NCBI GenBank assembly: GCA_002389765.1
Contig: DGQM01000026.1
Location: 32,141 to 96,140 of the forward strand
DNA length: 64,000 nucleotides
From: Bacteroidetes bacterium UBA4414
GTDB lineage: Bacteria; Bacteroidota; Bacteroidia; Chitinophagales; Chitinophagaceae
Direction: 5' to 3'
Shown here: one piece after another, positions 31,509 to 39,029 of the stretch
Numbering within the stretch: position 1 is the stretch's first letter
Layout of the letters: each line of letters starts with the position of its first letter
Program-made: the position numbers and the translations under genes
The notes under the pieces: model-generated
What the model was told of the DNA's origin: nothing
Seen by the model: only the letters and a program-made list of their open reading frames with translations
The model's database searches: none

Positions 31509-32531
31509 ATGAGTAAGAAATTCACGCCCTGGTTTCCGCACGAAACCAACCCGCGCAGCAATCGTAAACTGAAAGCCCTGTTCAACACCTATGGCGGTGC
31601 GGGCTATGGCTATTGGTGGATATTGCAGGAGATACTGTGCAGCCAGCCCGAATACAAACTGGATATAACAGACGAATTTGCCTACACAGAACTGGCAGAT
31701 GATATGCGCTGCGCGTACGATTTTCTGGAAAAATTCATTAATGATTGCATCAATAAATTTCACCTGCTGCAATGCGATGATACACATTTGTGGTGCCCTG
31801 CATTGATAGATGTAATGCAACCACTGGAAGAAAAAAGAGCATCGCTGAGTGAACGAGGAAAGAAAGGTGCGGCTGTAACCAATGCAAAAAAGTCGGCACA
31901 AGCGACTGATGAAAACGGCACAAGCGAAATTAAGCGAGGTGAAAAGTCGGCAGAGAAGAAAAGAGAAGAAAAGAGAACAGAAGAAAAGAGTAGAGAAGAA
32001 GTAGTATTACATAACACGAGTAATACTGCTACTCCTGCTGCAACGCTCCATAACGCTATCGCTACGGAGCAGCACATAAATAACAACACACCCCTACCCT
32101 TTGCCACGCTCGATGAGCTGAAACTACGCGCCATGGCAGATACCGTACACTTTGTACCCATACACCTGCGCCCCGGCAGGATACAAACCGAAGCACACCT
32201 GCCTCTGTGGCTCGATGCCTTCAACAAATGGCTGCGCTATGGCGGCGAGCATGTAAAGAGCGAACGCGATTATCGTTTCCACTTCAACAACTGGATACAA
32301 AGGCAGGATATGTCTAAGAACCCCGAACACTACAATCCGCTTACAGACAACACACCCCAACGCGGCAAATACAAAGGCAAGCAACTACCCGCTGCCCCTG
32401 CCAACATCAGCGTAAAAGAAGCCATGCGCCGCCACAAAGAAGAGATGGAACGCAGCCGCATCATAGACGAACAACTGGCCATAGCCCGCGGCAAAATAAA
32501 ACCCGAAGACTTGGTGAAGCCTGTTGATTAG
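31509..32531 (+). CDS. DUF4373/Lin1244-type phage replication-associated protein
   Basis: A 340-residue protein. The N-terminal 110 residues (FTPWFPHETNPRSNRKLKALFNTYGGAGYGYWWILQEILCSQPEYKLDITDEFAYTELADDMRC) match the DUF4373/Lin1244 domain, found at the start of phage replication initiators or helicase loaders. A lysine/glutamate-rich linker (about 140-175: KSAEKKREEKRTEEKSREE) follows, then a domain with LWLDAFNKWLRYGGEHVKSERDYRFHFNNWIQRQD, which is typical for the same proteins, and a basic C-terminal tail. It probably helps to load the DnaB-like helicase encoded downstream. Confidence 0.8.
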   Translation: MSKKFTPWFPHETNPRSNRKLKALFNTYGGAGYGYWWILQEILCSQPEYKLDITDEFAYTELADDMRCAYDFLEKFINDCINKFHLLQCDDTHLWCPALIDVMQPLEEKRASLSERGKKGAAVTNAKKSAQATDENGTSEIKRGEKSAEKKREEKRTEEKSREEVVLHNTSNTATPAATLHNAIATEQHINNNTPLPFATLDELKLRAMADTVHFVPIHLRPGRIQTEAHLPLWLDAFNKWLRYGGEHVKSERDYRFHFNNWIQRQDMSKNPEHYNPLTDNTPQRGKYKGKQLPAAPANISVKEAMRRHKEEMERSRIIDEQLAIARGKIKPEDLVKPVD

Positions 32532-32626
32532 TTGATTGGTAAAAAGTAGAAAGTAAAAAGCACAACAACACACATGATGAGAAAGTAAACGCTCTAATAG
32601 AGCAACTAAAAGAAAAGAGAAAAACA

Positions 32627-32995
32627 CTAAGTCCTCCAAACACCTGAAAACATGACAAACATAAACGCCGCCATCAGATTAATACACAGCAACAAAACAG
32701 TCAAAAGCAAGCTAGCTATCCATGGCATACGGCTACCCCAAGCAGTGTATTCTATACACACAACAGTAGTAACTGCCGCCACTAATGATGCCCAACTGAT
32801 AGCCGCATCCTGCACCGGAAAAGCCAGCACCACAGGATATGCCACCGCTACCACTGCACACAGCACACGCACTACACGCAGCACCACACTACCACTAACC
32901 GATGTACGTGCAAGCAGCCAATGCAGCAAGCGTGCCACACCCAGCACCACCAACATATACAGTATCAGCCACAGCAGCCATTGTTCATTGCTCAT
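32627..32995 (-). CDS. Four-helix membrane protein, paralog of the next gene
   Basis: A 122-residue protein with four transmembrane helices: WLLWLILYMLVVLGVARLLHWLLA, VVRVLCAVVAVAYPVVLAFPV, WASLVAAVTTVVCIEYTAW and WIASLLLTVLLLCINLMAAFMFVMFS. It resembles the product of the gene ending at 33023: LHWLLAR and LHWLTAR end the first helix, RV-x-C begins the second and an IEYTAWG/IEHFLWH motif sits at the same place. The pair lies 27 bases apart and probably forms an operon. No known family. The plus-strand reading frame over the same bases is low-complexity and rejected. Confidence 0.65.
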   Translation of the reverse strand: MSNEQWLLWLILYMLVVLGVARLLHWLLARTSVSGSVVLRVVRVLCAVVAVAYPVVLAFPVQDAAISWASLVAAVTTVVCIEYTAWGSRMPWIASLLLTVLLLCINLMAAFMFVMFSGVWRT

Positions 32996-33022
32996 AGCAC
33001 AATATTACTGCAATAAAACGCA

Positions 33023-33379
33023 TCAACCCATCACTACTATGATAAAGAAAAACGTAGCCATAAAATGCTCCACCACAAACAGCAGCGCATACAAGCCACG
33101 TACAAAGCGCGGGTATTTTGGATGCCAGAGGAAATGCTCGATATTAACCACCGCCGCCAGCATAACTGCCAGCGAGAGGTATTGTATAACCCCCTCTACC
33201 CCAAAGACAGCGGGCAGCACCAAATACAATGCCGCATACAACAGGCATACAATACGCACCACCGTATACCATTTGCGCCACTTGAGGCCGTGCCTGGCCG
33301 TAAGCCAATGCAGCCAATACACCGCTATAGACAGCAGCAGCACATACCCGAAAAACAATATCGCCTGTGTAGTAAGCAT
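33023..33379 (-). CDS. Four-helix membrane protein, paralog of its neighbour
   Basis: A 118-residue protein starting MLTTQAILFFGYVLLLSIAV. Four helices with the pattern LHWLTARHGLKWRKW, VVRIVCLLYAALYLVLPAVFGV, IQYLSLAVMLAAVVNIEHFLWHPKYPRF and LYALLFVVEHFMATFFFIIVV. Its shape and spacing follow those of the neighbour downstream, so the two arose by duplication. I use the ATG at 33379; a longer frame to 33433 would translate the A-rich repeat region. Its upstream side contains the second set of micro-ORFs, running in the opposite direction, as with the membrane gene at 30314. Function unknown. Confidence 0.62.
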   Translation of the reverse strand: MLTTQAILFFGYVLLLSIAVYWLHWLTARHGLKWRKWYTVVRIVCLLYAALYLVLPAVFGVEGVIQYLSLAVMLAAVVNIEHFLWHPKYPRFVRGLYALLFVVEHFMATFFFIIVVMG

Positions 33380-33472
33380 ACCACAATATGGAAATAAAAA
33401 GTAAAAAGAAAAAGTAAAAAAGTAAAAAGTCATAAGGGAATGAAAAAAGAAAAAGTAAAAACATCACCCCCC

Positions 33473-33571
33473 ATGATGCAACAAGCACCACCGCACAATA
33501 GCACCGTCATGTGCGATAGCATAGTAAAAGAAAAACTAAAAAAGAAAAAAGTAAAAAACATCATCACATGA
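33473..33571 (+). CDS. Altered micro-ORF (middle copy)
   Basis: The frame starts MMQQAPPHNSTVMC, like the other two micro-ORFs, but an extra A after TGTGCG shifts it. It continues DSIVKEKLKKKKVKNIIT and ends in TGA at 33569-33571. This stop overlaps the tandem ATG of the third copy in ATGATGA, so the two could be translated in series. It may be a decayed copy or a leader peptide for the next one. Confidence 0.4.
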   Translation: MMQQAPPHNSTVMCDSIVKEKLKKKKVKNIIT

Positions 33572-33645
33572 TGAAACAACCACCACCGCTCAACAGCACC
33601 GTCATGTGCGTAGCACTGACCACGCCCGATGCATATTCCGCGTAA
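33568..33645 (+). CDS. 25-residue micro-ORF, copy 2
   Basis: It starts with a doubled ATG (MMKQPPPLNST) and ends NSTVMCVALTTPDAYSA with TAA, the same 17 residues and stop as in the ORF at 30624. Codon differences in this part are all silent. The ORF sits after an A-rich direct repeat (GTAAAAA-CATCA type, 33450-33470 and 33551-33565), then hairpin and inverted repeat follow as in copy 1. No Shine-Dalgarno. The gene downstream is dnaB. Function unknown. Confidence 0.5.
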   Translation: MMKQPPPLNSTVMCVALTTPDAYSA

Positions 33646-33662
33646 CAACAGCGCAGAGCTAA

Positions 33663-33693
33663 CCCTAAAACATGCGGAGCATTGGTTTTAGGG
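33663..33693 (+). terminator. Hairpin after micro-ORF copy 2
   Basis: CCCTAAAAC and GTTTTAGGG form a 9-bp stem around ATGC-GGA-GCAT; GGGCCCTTTTCTTTG follows. In copy 1 the third pair is A-T in place of C-G here: a compensated double change. Confidence 0.55.
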
Positions 33694-33707
33694 GGCCCTT
33701 TTCTTTG

Positions 33708-33739
33708 TTACTTTCTTTTGGGCAAGCAAAAGAAAGTAA
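33708..33739. repeat. Perfect 13-bp inverted repeat, copy 2
   Basis: 32 bases identical to 30810-30841: TTACTTTCTTTTG, GGCAAG, CAAAAGAAAGTAA. The motif AGAAAGTAAAGGCTCGCGAA continues from its right arm. Confidence 0.7.
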
Positions 33740-33789
33740 AGGCTCGCGAAGGAAAAGCTGAATAGCGAAAAGAAAGCACAAGTGTGCGA

Positions 33790-33813
33790 TTGCTTCGTTC
33801 CTCGCAACAGGCT
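33790..33813 (+). repeat. 24-bp inverted repeat left of dnaB
   Basis: TTGCTTCGTTCCTCGCAACA plus GGCT. Its reverse complement, with one mismatch, is at 35210-35233 on the other side of dnaB. Confidence 0.6.
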
Positions 33814-33862
33814 GCACAAAGTAATATAGTAGCAACCAAACCGATAACAAGAACACCACAAC

Positions 33863-35170
33863 ATGAACACACCCATCCAACCATACCTGCACTACAACCC
33901 CGATATAGAACGCGGTGTGTTGGGCATCTGCATACTGCACCCGCACAGCTTCAGCACTGTGTACCATTTGCTCAGCGATGGCTGCTTTCACCAAGCCGAA
34001 CACCTGACTGTGTACAAAGCCATGCACCACAACTGGCAGCAGGGTGCCGAGGTAGATGCACTCAGCATCACCGCACAGCTATATGCACAAGGCGTGCTGA
34101 CGATGGACGGCGTACCCACCGCCCTCTATGTTACCGAACTGGCAGAGGAAAAACACCTTGCCAGCCACCTGCCCAACTGGTGCACCCTGCTGCGCGACCT
34201 GGCCGCTCGGCGCATGATGCTGCAACTAACCGCCACACCCTACAACGGCACAGACGATATCAGCACCACCGCACAGCAACTGCAAGACGGCATCCGCGAG
34301 GCGCTGAGCATACGCAACGTAAACACATGGATAAACGCAGGCACTGCCGCACAACGCTTAGAGCAACAGGTACAGGCCGCTGCCGAGGGCAAGCAGCAAG
34401 GCATAGCCACCACCATACGCGCGCTCGATGAGCTGAACGGCGGACTGCAACCCGGCCACCTGATAGTACTGGGCGCACGCCCCGCTGTGGGCAAGAGCGC
34501 ACTGGCAGCCACCATAGCACTGCACGCCGCCAGGCAAGGGCACCACACCGCACTCGTATCTATGGAGATGACATCGGCAGAGATATATGCGCGCATGCTG
34601 GCACAGGAGAAAAACATGAGCTTTAGTATGGTGATGAAATCGCCACGCAACGCCGATGCGCTGGCACACCTGCCCATCTTCTTTGCCGACGACCCGCAAC
34701 TGACCGTGCACGATATACGCAGCCGCGCCGAGCAATTGCAACAGAGCCACGGACTGCACCTGCTGATTGTTGACTACCTGCAACTGATACAGGAACACGC
34801 CGATAGCAAACGCCCGCGAGAGCAGCAGATAGCCGCCATCAGCCGTGCGCTGAAGATAACCGCCATGACGCTGAACATACCTGTACTGGCACTGAGCCAG
34901 CTGAACCGCGAGAGCGAACACCGCCACAACAAACGCCCTACCCTGGCCGACCTGCGCGAAAGCGGCGCCATAGAACAAGATGCCGATGCCGTGATGCTCC
35001 TGCACCGCGACTGGCAGGCAGGCATACGCACCACAGAAGACGGGCGCAGCACCGAAGACCAGGCACAACTCATAATATGCAAATGGCGCAACGGACAAAC
35101 AATGGAAATACCCCTCCGCTTCACCGGCCCCACCATGCGCTTTGAAGATGCAGAGAGTGATGGTTATTGA
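33863..35170 (+). CDS. dnaB: Replicative DNA helicase, DnaB type (phage or element copy)
   Basis: A 435-residue protein. The N-terminal DnaB_N domain (about 10-110) has NPDIERGVLGICILHPHSF and LYVTELAEEKH. The RecA-like motor has Walker A GARPAVGKSAL (about 204-214), ALVSMEMTSAEIYARML (H1a), LLIVDYLQLIQ (Walker B), ALSQLNRESEHR with the arginine/sensor region and ESGAIEQDADAVMLLHRD. These are the standard motifs of the hexameric 5 to 3 prime helicase. Length is near that of family members (about 450). Its place after the DUF4373-like gene shows that the island has its own replication module. Whether this is the only dnaB in the genome cannot be told. Confidence 0.9.
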   Translation: MNTPIQPYLHYNPDIERGVLGICILHPHSFSTVYHLLSDGCFHQAEHLTVYKAMHHNWQQGAEVDALSITAQLYAQGVLTMDGVPTALYVTELAEEKHLASHLPNWCTLLRDLAARRMMLQLTATPYNGTDDISTTAQQLQDGIREALSIRNVNTWINAGTAAQRLEQQVQAAAEGKQQGIATTIRALDELNGGLQPGHLIVLGARPAVGKSALAATIALHAARQGHHTALVSMEMTSAEIYARMLAQEKNMSFSMVMKSPRNADALAHLPIFFADDPQLTVHDIRSRAEQLQQSHGLHLLIVDYLQLIQEHADSKRPREQQIAAISRALKITAMTLNIPVLALSQLNRESEHRHNKRPTLADLRESGAIEQDADAVMLLHRDWQAGIRTTEDGRSTEDQAQLIICKWRNGQTMEIPLRFTGPTMRFEDAESDGY

Positions 35171-35356
35171 ACCATGCAGCCACCAGATGTGCTACTATAT
35201 ATTATAGGGAGCCTGTTGCGAGGCACGAAGCAAATGGCACCGTTCAGCGGTAGAATTGCTGTGGCGCAATTACGAAAAATAAATGACAAAAAAACCGGTG
35301 TTTTTCACAGTTTTTTTACTGATTAAAAATTATAATTTAATTGAAAATACTATTAA
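35171..35356. other. Intergenic, base composition falls sharply
   Basis: The inverted repeat at 35210-35233 lies here. From about 35270 the sequence becomes AT-rich (TTTTTTTACTGATTAAAAATTATAATTTAATTG) and stays so through the NACHT gene. A 50-codon frame from 35175 has no support. Confidence 0.5.
35210..35233 (-). repeat. 24-bp inverted repeat right of dnaB
   Basis: AGCCTGTTGCGAGGCACGAA plus GCAA; the reverse complement of 33790-33813 with one mismatch. Sequences of the GCGAGGAACGAAGCAA type are common dispersed repeats in bacterial genomes. Confidence 0.55.
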
Positions 35357-38263
35357 ATGATTAATTCTACATTACTAATACCTATTGGGAGCTGGCTTAT
35401 AGAAAAAATTGCTGACAAAGGTTTTGACTCAGTTATAAAAACACTAACTGACGCGGATCATGAAAAAAGATTTTATAAAATAGTCGAATCCACAAGCATA
35501 GAATTACAAGACAAATATCCATACATTCTTGGCGGGAGTATTGACTATTTCTTTAAGCAAAAAGAAGTCTTCGGAGAACTTATAAAACTTTTATTTATTG
35601 ATGCCAAATTAGACATTACTGTAATTGAGAATAATTTTGATACTAAATCATTGCCGAAAGATTTTATCCTTGAATTTATTATAACCCTTAGAAAAAACCT
35701 TTATGCTGATAACGTGTTTAGTCCAATCTTATCTAATAAAGAGCTATTCTATATAATCTTGGGTATCCACAGAAATCTAAATGAACTTTTAAACATATCA
35801 ACAATTACTGCAGAAGAAATAAAGAATATATATAAAGTCCTAACTAAAAAACTGAATTCTGCTTTTGATGTAAATAAATTTAAGTTAACATACTTTTCTA
35901 ATGCCTTAAACAATCTTTCTCAGGTCAACTTCATTGGTCTAGGTGTAGACCTTACGATTAAAAAGGGGAAAAGAAAAAAAATAAATGACATTTTCGTAAA
36001 ACCAACATTTCTAGTAAGAATAAAAAATTCAAACGATGTAGTAAATGACGAAATAACAGAAATTGAAGAAGATGAAGAAATAGATGAATTTGAAGAATCA
36101 GAATCTACTGTAATTCTAGATTATAATAACTTCTTAAAGACAAACAAAAACATCGTAATACTTGGAAATCCCGGAAGCGGGAAATCATTCCTATTAAAAT
36201 CAATTATCTGTGACATAATTGACAATAAAAAAACAGACTTTCGATTATTACTTCCGCAAGACTTAATACCATTTAGGATTGAGTTGCGAAAATATCTTTC
36301 TTATAAAAAAGAGAATGGCACGAATTTACTAGCATACCTTTCTTATCTACTTGCAACTGAATATTCAATAGAAAACACTACAGACGAAATTATAGAAACA
36401 ATTTTGTCTAGTAGCCCAATAATGATGCTTTTTGATGGCTTAGACGAAATATTCAACGTTTCTCACAGAATTGAAATAAAAAATGATATTGAAAATTTTA
36501 TACGTAAATACAATTGTTCTTACTCAATAACTACATCTAGAATAATTGGTTATGAAGACGCATGTTTTGATGACAAAGAGATGATACGGTATCACATACA
36601 AGCATTTAACGACAATCAAGTTAAAGAATATATTGAAAAGTGGTATAGTGTCGAGGAAGAGGATGTATTAACTAGGAACAAGGAAATCGCAGAATTTATA
36701 TCCAAGAAAAACAATCTAGATGAAGAGCTAATTAGAAACCCACTACTTCTATCATTAATTGTTATTTTATATCGAAACAACTTAAAAGTACCAGAGTCAA
36801 AGCTTGAAATATATCAAAGCTGCACAAGCACATTAGTAGATAAATGGGATGCTGAAAAAAAACTCAATATTGAATTAGACTTAGAAGTATATAAAAGAAA
36901 GGAAGCAATATTAGCAGATTTGGCATATTGGCAATATAAAGAATTAAGCAGCAATAATCCTTCAAATATAAAATTTGAAAAGGCTAAATCAGTTGTTGCA
37001 AGTACTATTCAAAATAAATTAAAACTTGCAGACGAGTTTACTTCGAATGAAATCGCAAATAATTTCATGGAGTACGCAGAAAAAAGGTCAATATATTTTG
37101 ATAACAACTTCACACACAAAACATTCTTAGAGTATTTTACAGCCTTTTGGATATACACCAATATCGAAAAAAAACATAAAAAAACTGAAAGAGACAATCT
37201 TATTGGGCAATATATCAATAATCAATTTTGGCATATTGTATTGGAACTATTAATTAATCTTATTGATAAAGATCAAGCAGATAACGAAATAATCGATGAG
37301 CTAATAAACAATCAACTTCAGCGCCCCAACCATTCTCTAAAACTTCTACTAAACATATTACCCTCATTAAACAACATCAGTAATAATCAAATTGCAAACA
37401 TTTTCAAAACTACACTTCACTATTTGATTAATAACAATGAAAACAAAAGCGCCTCAATCAAAAGACAATTATTTGAATCTTTTAAATCCTTTTTTAATAA
37501 GGATAAATATGACGGTATATTAATAAAATCAATTTCAGAATATTCTGAACACCTTAATACCAAACAGAAAAATGAGCTATGCCTAATACTAATGGAAACA
37601 TTAGTTCTCAGTCCAGATGCGATTCAAATCGAGAATCAAATAATAGAAATACTAGAGTCCAACTCAACAAACATAGAGTTAGATTCTACTTTGTATAAAT
37701 TCTACTTAGTAATTTTTAAACAAAAAATTGAGACCGAACCAGTAAAATATCTTTTGGATTACTTACAAAAGTTTGGAATTAAAGAATTGTACAATAGAGA
37801 GAAACTAAAATTTAGCAGTTATTCATTATACCCGCTATTCAGCTTAATAGCCCGTAGACTTTTTTACACTATAAACCTACCATCATTTGAACAAAACTTA
37901 TCGACGTTAGCAAAAAATGGATTTAATTTAACAGTAATCATTAACAACATTATTGATCAAGCAGATGCATATGTTTGGTCTGATGTAGACATTTCAGACA
38001 TTATCAAGTTGTACAACAAGACTACCCCTGTTAAACTAAAAACGATCTTAGAACTTTACATTTTAATATACATTATACACTATGATGGAAGAAAAATGAA
38101 GTTCAACATTTCCGAGACTATTAATTGTATAGATGACAAAACCGCATACGAACGTATTAGCGAGTATTATCAAACTAAAAAACTTGAAGTATCAATTAAT
38201 GTGTTTTGCGATTTCTACGAGATCCCCAAAAAATCAATTAACTTTTTAAAACCGTTACAATAA
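35357..38263 (+). CDS. NACHT-type STAND NTPase, antiphage-defence candidate
   Basis: A 968-residue protein. Residues 1-240 are a helical N-terminal region of no clear family, ending in an acidic linker (EITEIEEDEEIDEFEESES). The NACHT NTPase has Walker A GNPGSGKS (270-277), Walker B MLFDGLDEI (360-364 acidic core) with the extra acidic residues typical of NACHT, TTSR as sensor and NPLLLSLIVILYR. The C-terminal part from about 560 consists of helical repeats, including THKTFLEYFTAFWIY, as in many bacterial NACHT proteins. STAND proteins of this plan sense phage products and start abortive infection. The gene is AT-rich, unlike its neighbours, and sits at the end of a phage-like island. No separate effector domain is seen, so the mode of killing is not clear. 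Confidence 0.85.
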   Translation: MINSTLLIPIGSWLIEKIADKGFDSVIKTLTDADHEKRFYKIVESTSIELQDKYPYILGGSIDYFFKQKEVFGELIKLLFIDAKLDITVIENNFDTKSLPKDFILEFIITLRKNLYADNVFSPILSNKELFYIILGIHRNLNELLNISTITAEEIKNIYKVLTKKLNSAFDVNKFKLTYFSNALNNLSQVNFIGLGVDLTIKKGKRKKINDIFVKPTFLVRIKNSNDVVNDEITEIEEDEEIDEFEESESTVILDYNNFLKTNKNIVILGNPGSGKSFLLKSIICDIIDNKKTDFRLLLPQDLIPFRIELRKYLSYKKENGTNLLAYLSYLLATEYSIENTTDEIIETILSSSPIMMLFDGLDEIFNVSHRIEIKNDIENFIRKYNCSYSITTSRIIGYEDACFDDKEMIRYHIQAFNDNQVKEYIEKWYSVEEEDVLTRNKEIAEFISKKNNLDEELIRNPLLLSLIVILYRNNLKVPESKLEIYQSCTSTLVDKWDAEKKLNIELDLEVYKRKEAILADLAYWQYKELSSNNPSNIKFEKAKSVVASTIQNKLKLADEFTSNEIANNFMEYAEKRSIYFDNNFTHKTFLEYFTAFWIYTNIEKKHKKTERDNLIGQYINNQFWHIVLELLINLIDKDQADNEIIDELINNQLQRPNHSLKLLLNILPSLNNISNNQIANIFKTTLHYLINNNENKSASIKRQLFESFKSFFNKDKYDGILIKSISEYSEHLNTKQKNELCLILMETLVLSPDAIQIENQIIEILESNSTNIELDSTLYKFYLVIFKQKIETEPVKYLLDYLQKFGIKELYNREKLKFSSYSLYPLFSLIARRLFYTINLPSFEQNLSTLAKNGFNLTVIINNIIDQADAYVWSDVDISDIIKLYNKTTPVKLKTILELYILIYIIHYDGRKMKFNISETINCIDDKTAYERISEYYQTKKLEVSINVFCDFYEIPKKSINFLKPLQ

Positions 38264-38267
38264 CCCC

Positions 38268-38293
38268 AGCCTCCCCACCGGGAGGCTTTTTTC
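38268..38293 (+). terminator. Terminator of the NACHT gene
   Basis: AGCCTCCC, CACC, GGGAGGCT, then TTTTTT: a textbook intrinsic terminator. Confidence 0.9.
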
Positions 38294-38320
38294 ATCTCCT
38301 TATTAACCAAAAGCAATCAT

Positions 38321-38351
38321 TTTGGTTTTCTTGTATATGTTGGTTAATTTG
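38321..38351 (+). promoter_or_regulatory. Promoter of the beta-barrel cluster
   Basis: TTTG (38321-38324), a 19-base spacer and TTAATTTG (38344-38351), one base off the consensus TAnnTTTG. The ATG follows at 38370. Confidence 0.5.
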
Positions 38352-38369
38352 GTATTAACTACATCTGCT

Positions 38370-39020
38370 ATGAGAAAACTATTCCTTGCTACCCTTGCGT
38401 TGCTGTGTGCAGGCACAGGCGCTTTTGCACAGCACAATACACGCATCCAGTTGCAACTGGGCAATTTCGGCAGTCCGCAGGCTATGGGCGGCTATAGCCT
38501 GGGCAGCAATGGCATTACCACTGTCGGCTTTTCTTACGAGCATCAGTTGTACAAGCATATCGGCATCAGGGTATCGCACCAGCGCTGGGCGGCAGTCAAC
38601 AATATGAAGGAAGACTACGGTTTGCAATCGGCCACCCTGCAGCTACGTACCGATAAGGCAACAGCCCCCATAGGCAGTGTGCTGGATAGGTTTCAATATC
38701 ATCAGCTGGAGGTAGCGCCTACTTATAGCCTACGCTTTGGCAGACACGAGGCTTTTGCCGCAGCAGGTATATCTGCCGCTTATGGCATGGTATCGGTACT
38801 GCTGCGCAATGAGGCTAACAATGACGACTGGAATTGCACGCCATTTGCTACGTGGGAGTCTCAGTTCAACCTCGGCATGGTGGCAGAGGCTGGCTACAAT
38901 ATTCACTACCTGCGTTGTATGAGTACGGGCCTGTCTGTAGCGGCAAGGTATTACAATCCGCAGTTCAGCACCTATGCACTGCAACTGAATATCGGTTACA
39001 ATTTCAACAGTTTTAAATAA
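38370..39020 (+). CDS. Outer-membrane beta-barrel paralog 1
   Basis: A 216-residue protein with signal peptide RKLFLATLALLCAGTGAFAQ. The mature part is built of amphipathic strands (RIQLQLGNFGSPQAMGGYSLG, GISAAYGMVSVLL, LGMVAEAGYNIHYL) and ends in LQLNIGYNFNSFK. It is the first of three tandem paralogs (9-base gaps between them) that share the start and the C-terminal strand but not the middle. Likely outer-membrane barrels of the porin-like or OmpA-like kind. I chose the ATG at 38370, where the signal peptide starts. Confidence 0.78.
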   Translation: MRKLFLATLALLCAGTGAFAQHNTRIQLQLGNFGSPQAMGGYSLGSNGITTVGFSYEHQLYKHIGIRVSHQRWAAVNNMKEDYGLQSATLQLRTDKATAPIGSVLDRFQYHQLEVAPTYSLRFGRHEAFAAAGISAAYGMVSVLLRNEANNDDWNCTPFATWESQFNLGMVAEAGYNIHYLRCMSTGLSVAARYYNPQFSTYALQLNIGYNFNSFK

Positions 39021-39029
39021 CCATACCTT

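Noticed and set aside
32652..33404. A 250-codon plus-strand frame over the two membrane genes
   Set aside because: Low-complexity Thr/Ser/Ala-rich translation without domain; the minus-strand frames give clean membrane helices and are paralogous to each other.
34358..35098. A 246-codon minus-strand frame inside dnaB
   Set aside because: It is antisense to the conserved helicase motifs; a by-product of codon bias.
35175..35326. A 50-codon frame between dnaB and the NACHT gene
   Set aside because: It covers the inverted repeat and the change in base composition; no promoter and no conserved pattern.
26441..38263. A complete prophage or integrative element
   Set aside because: No integrase, packaging or virion genes and no recognisable attachment repeats at the borders; only a replication/regulation block is supported.
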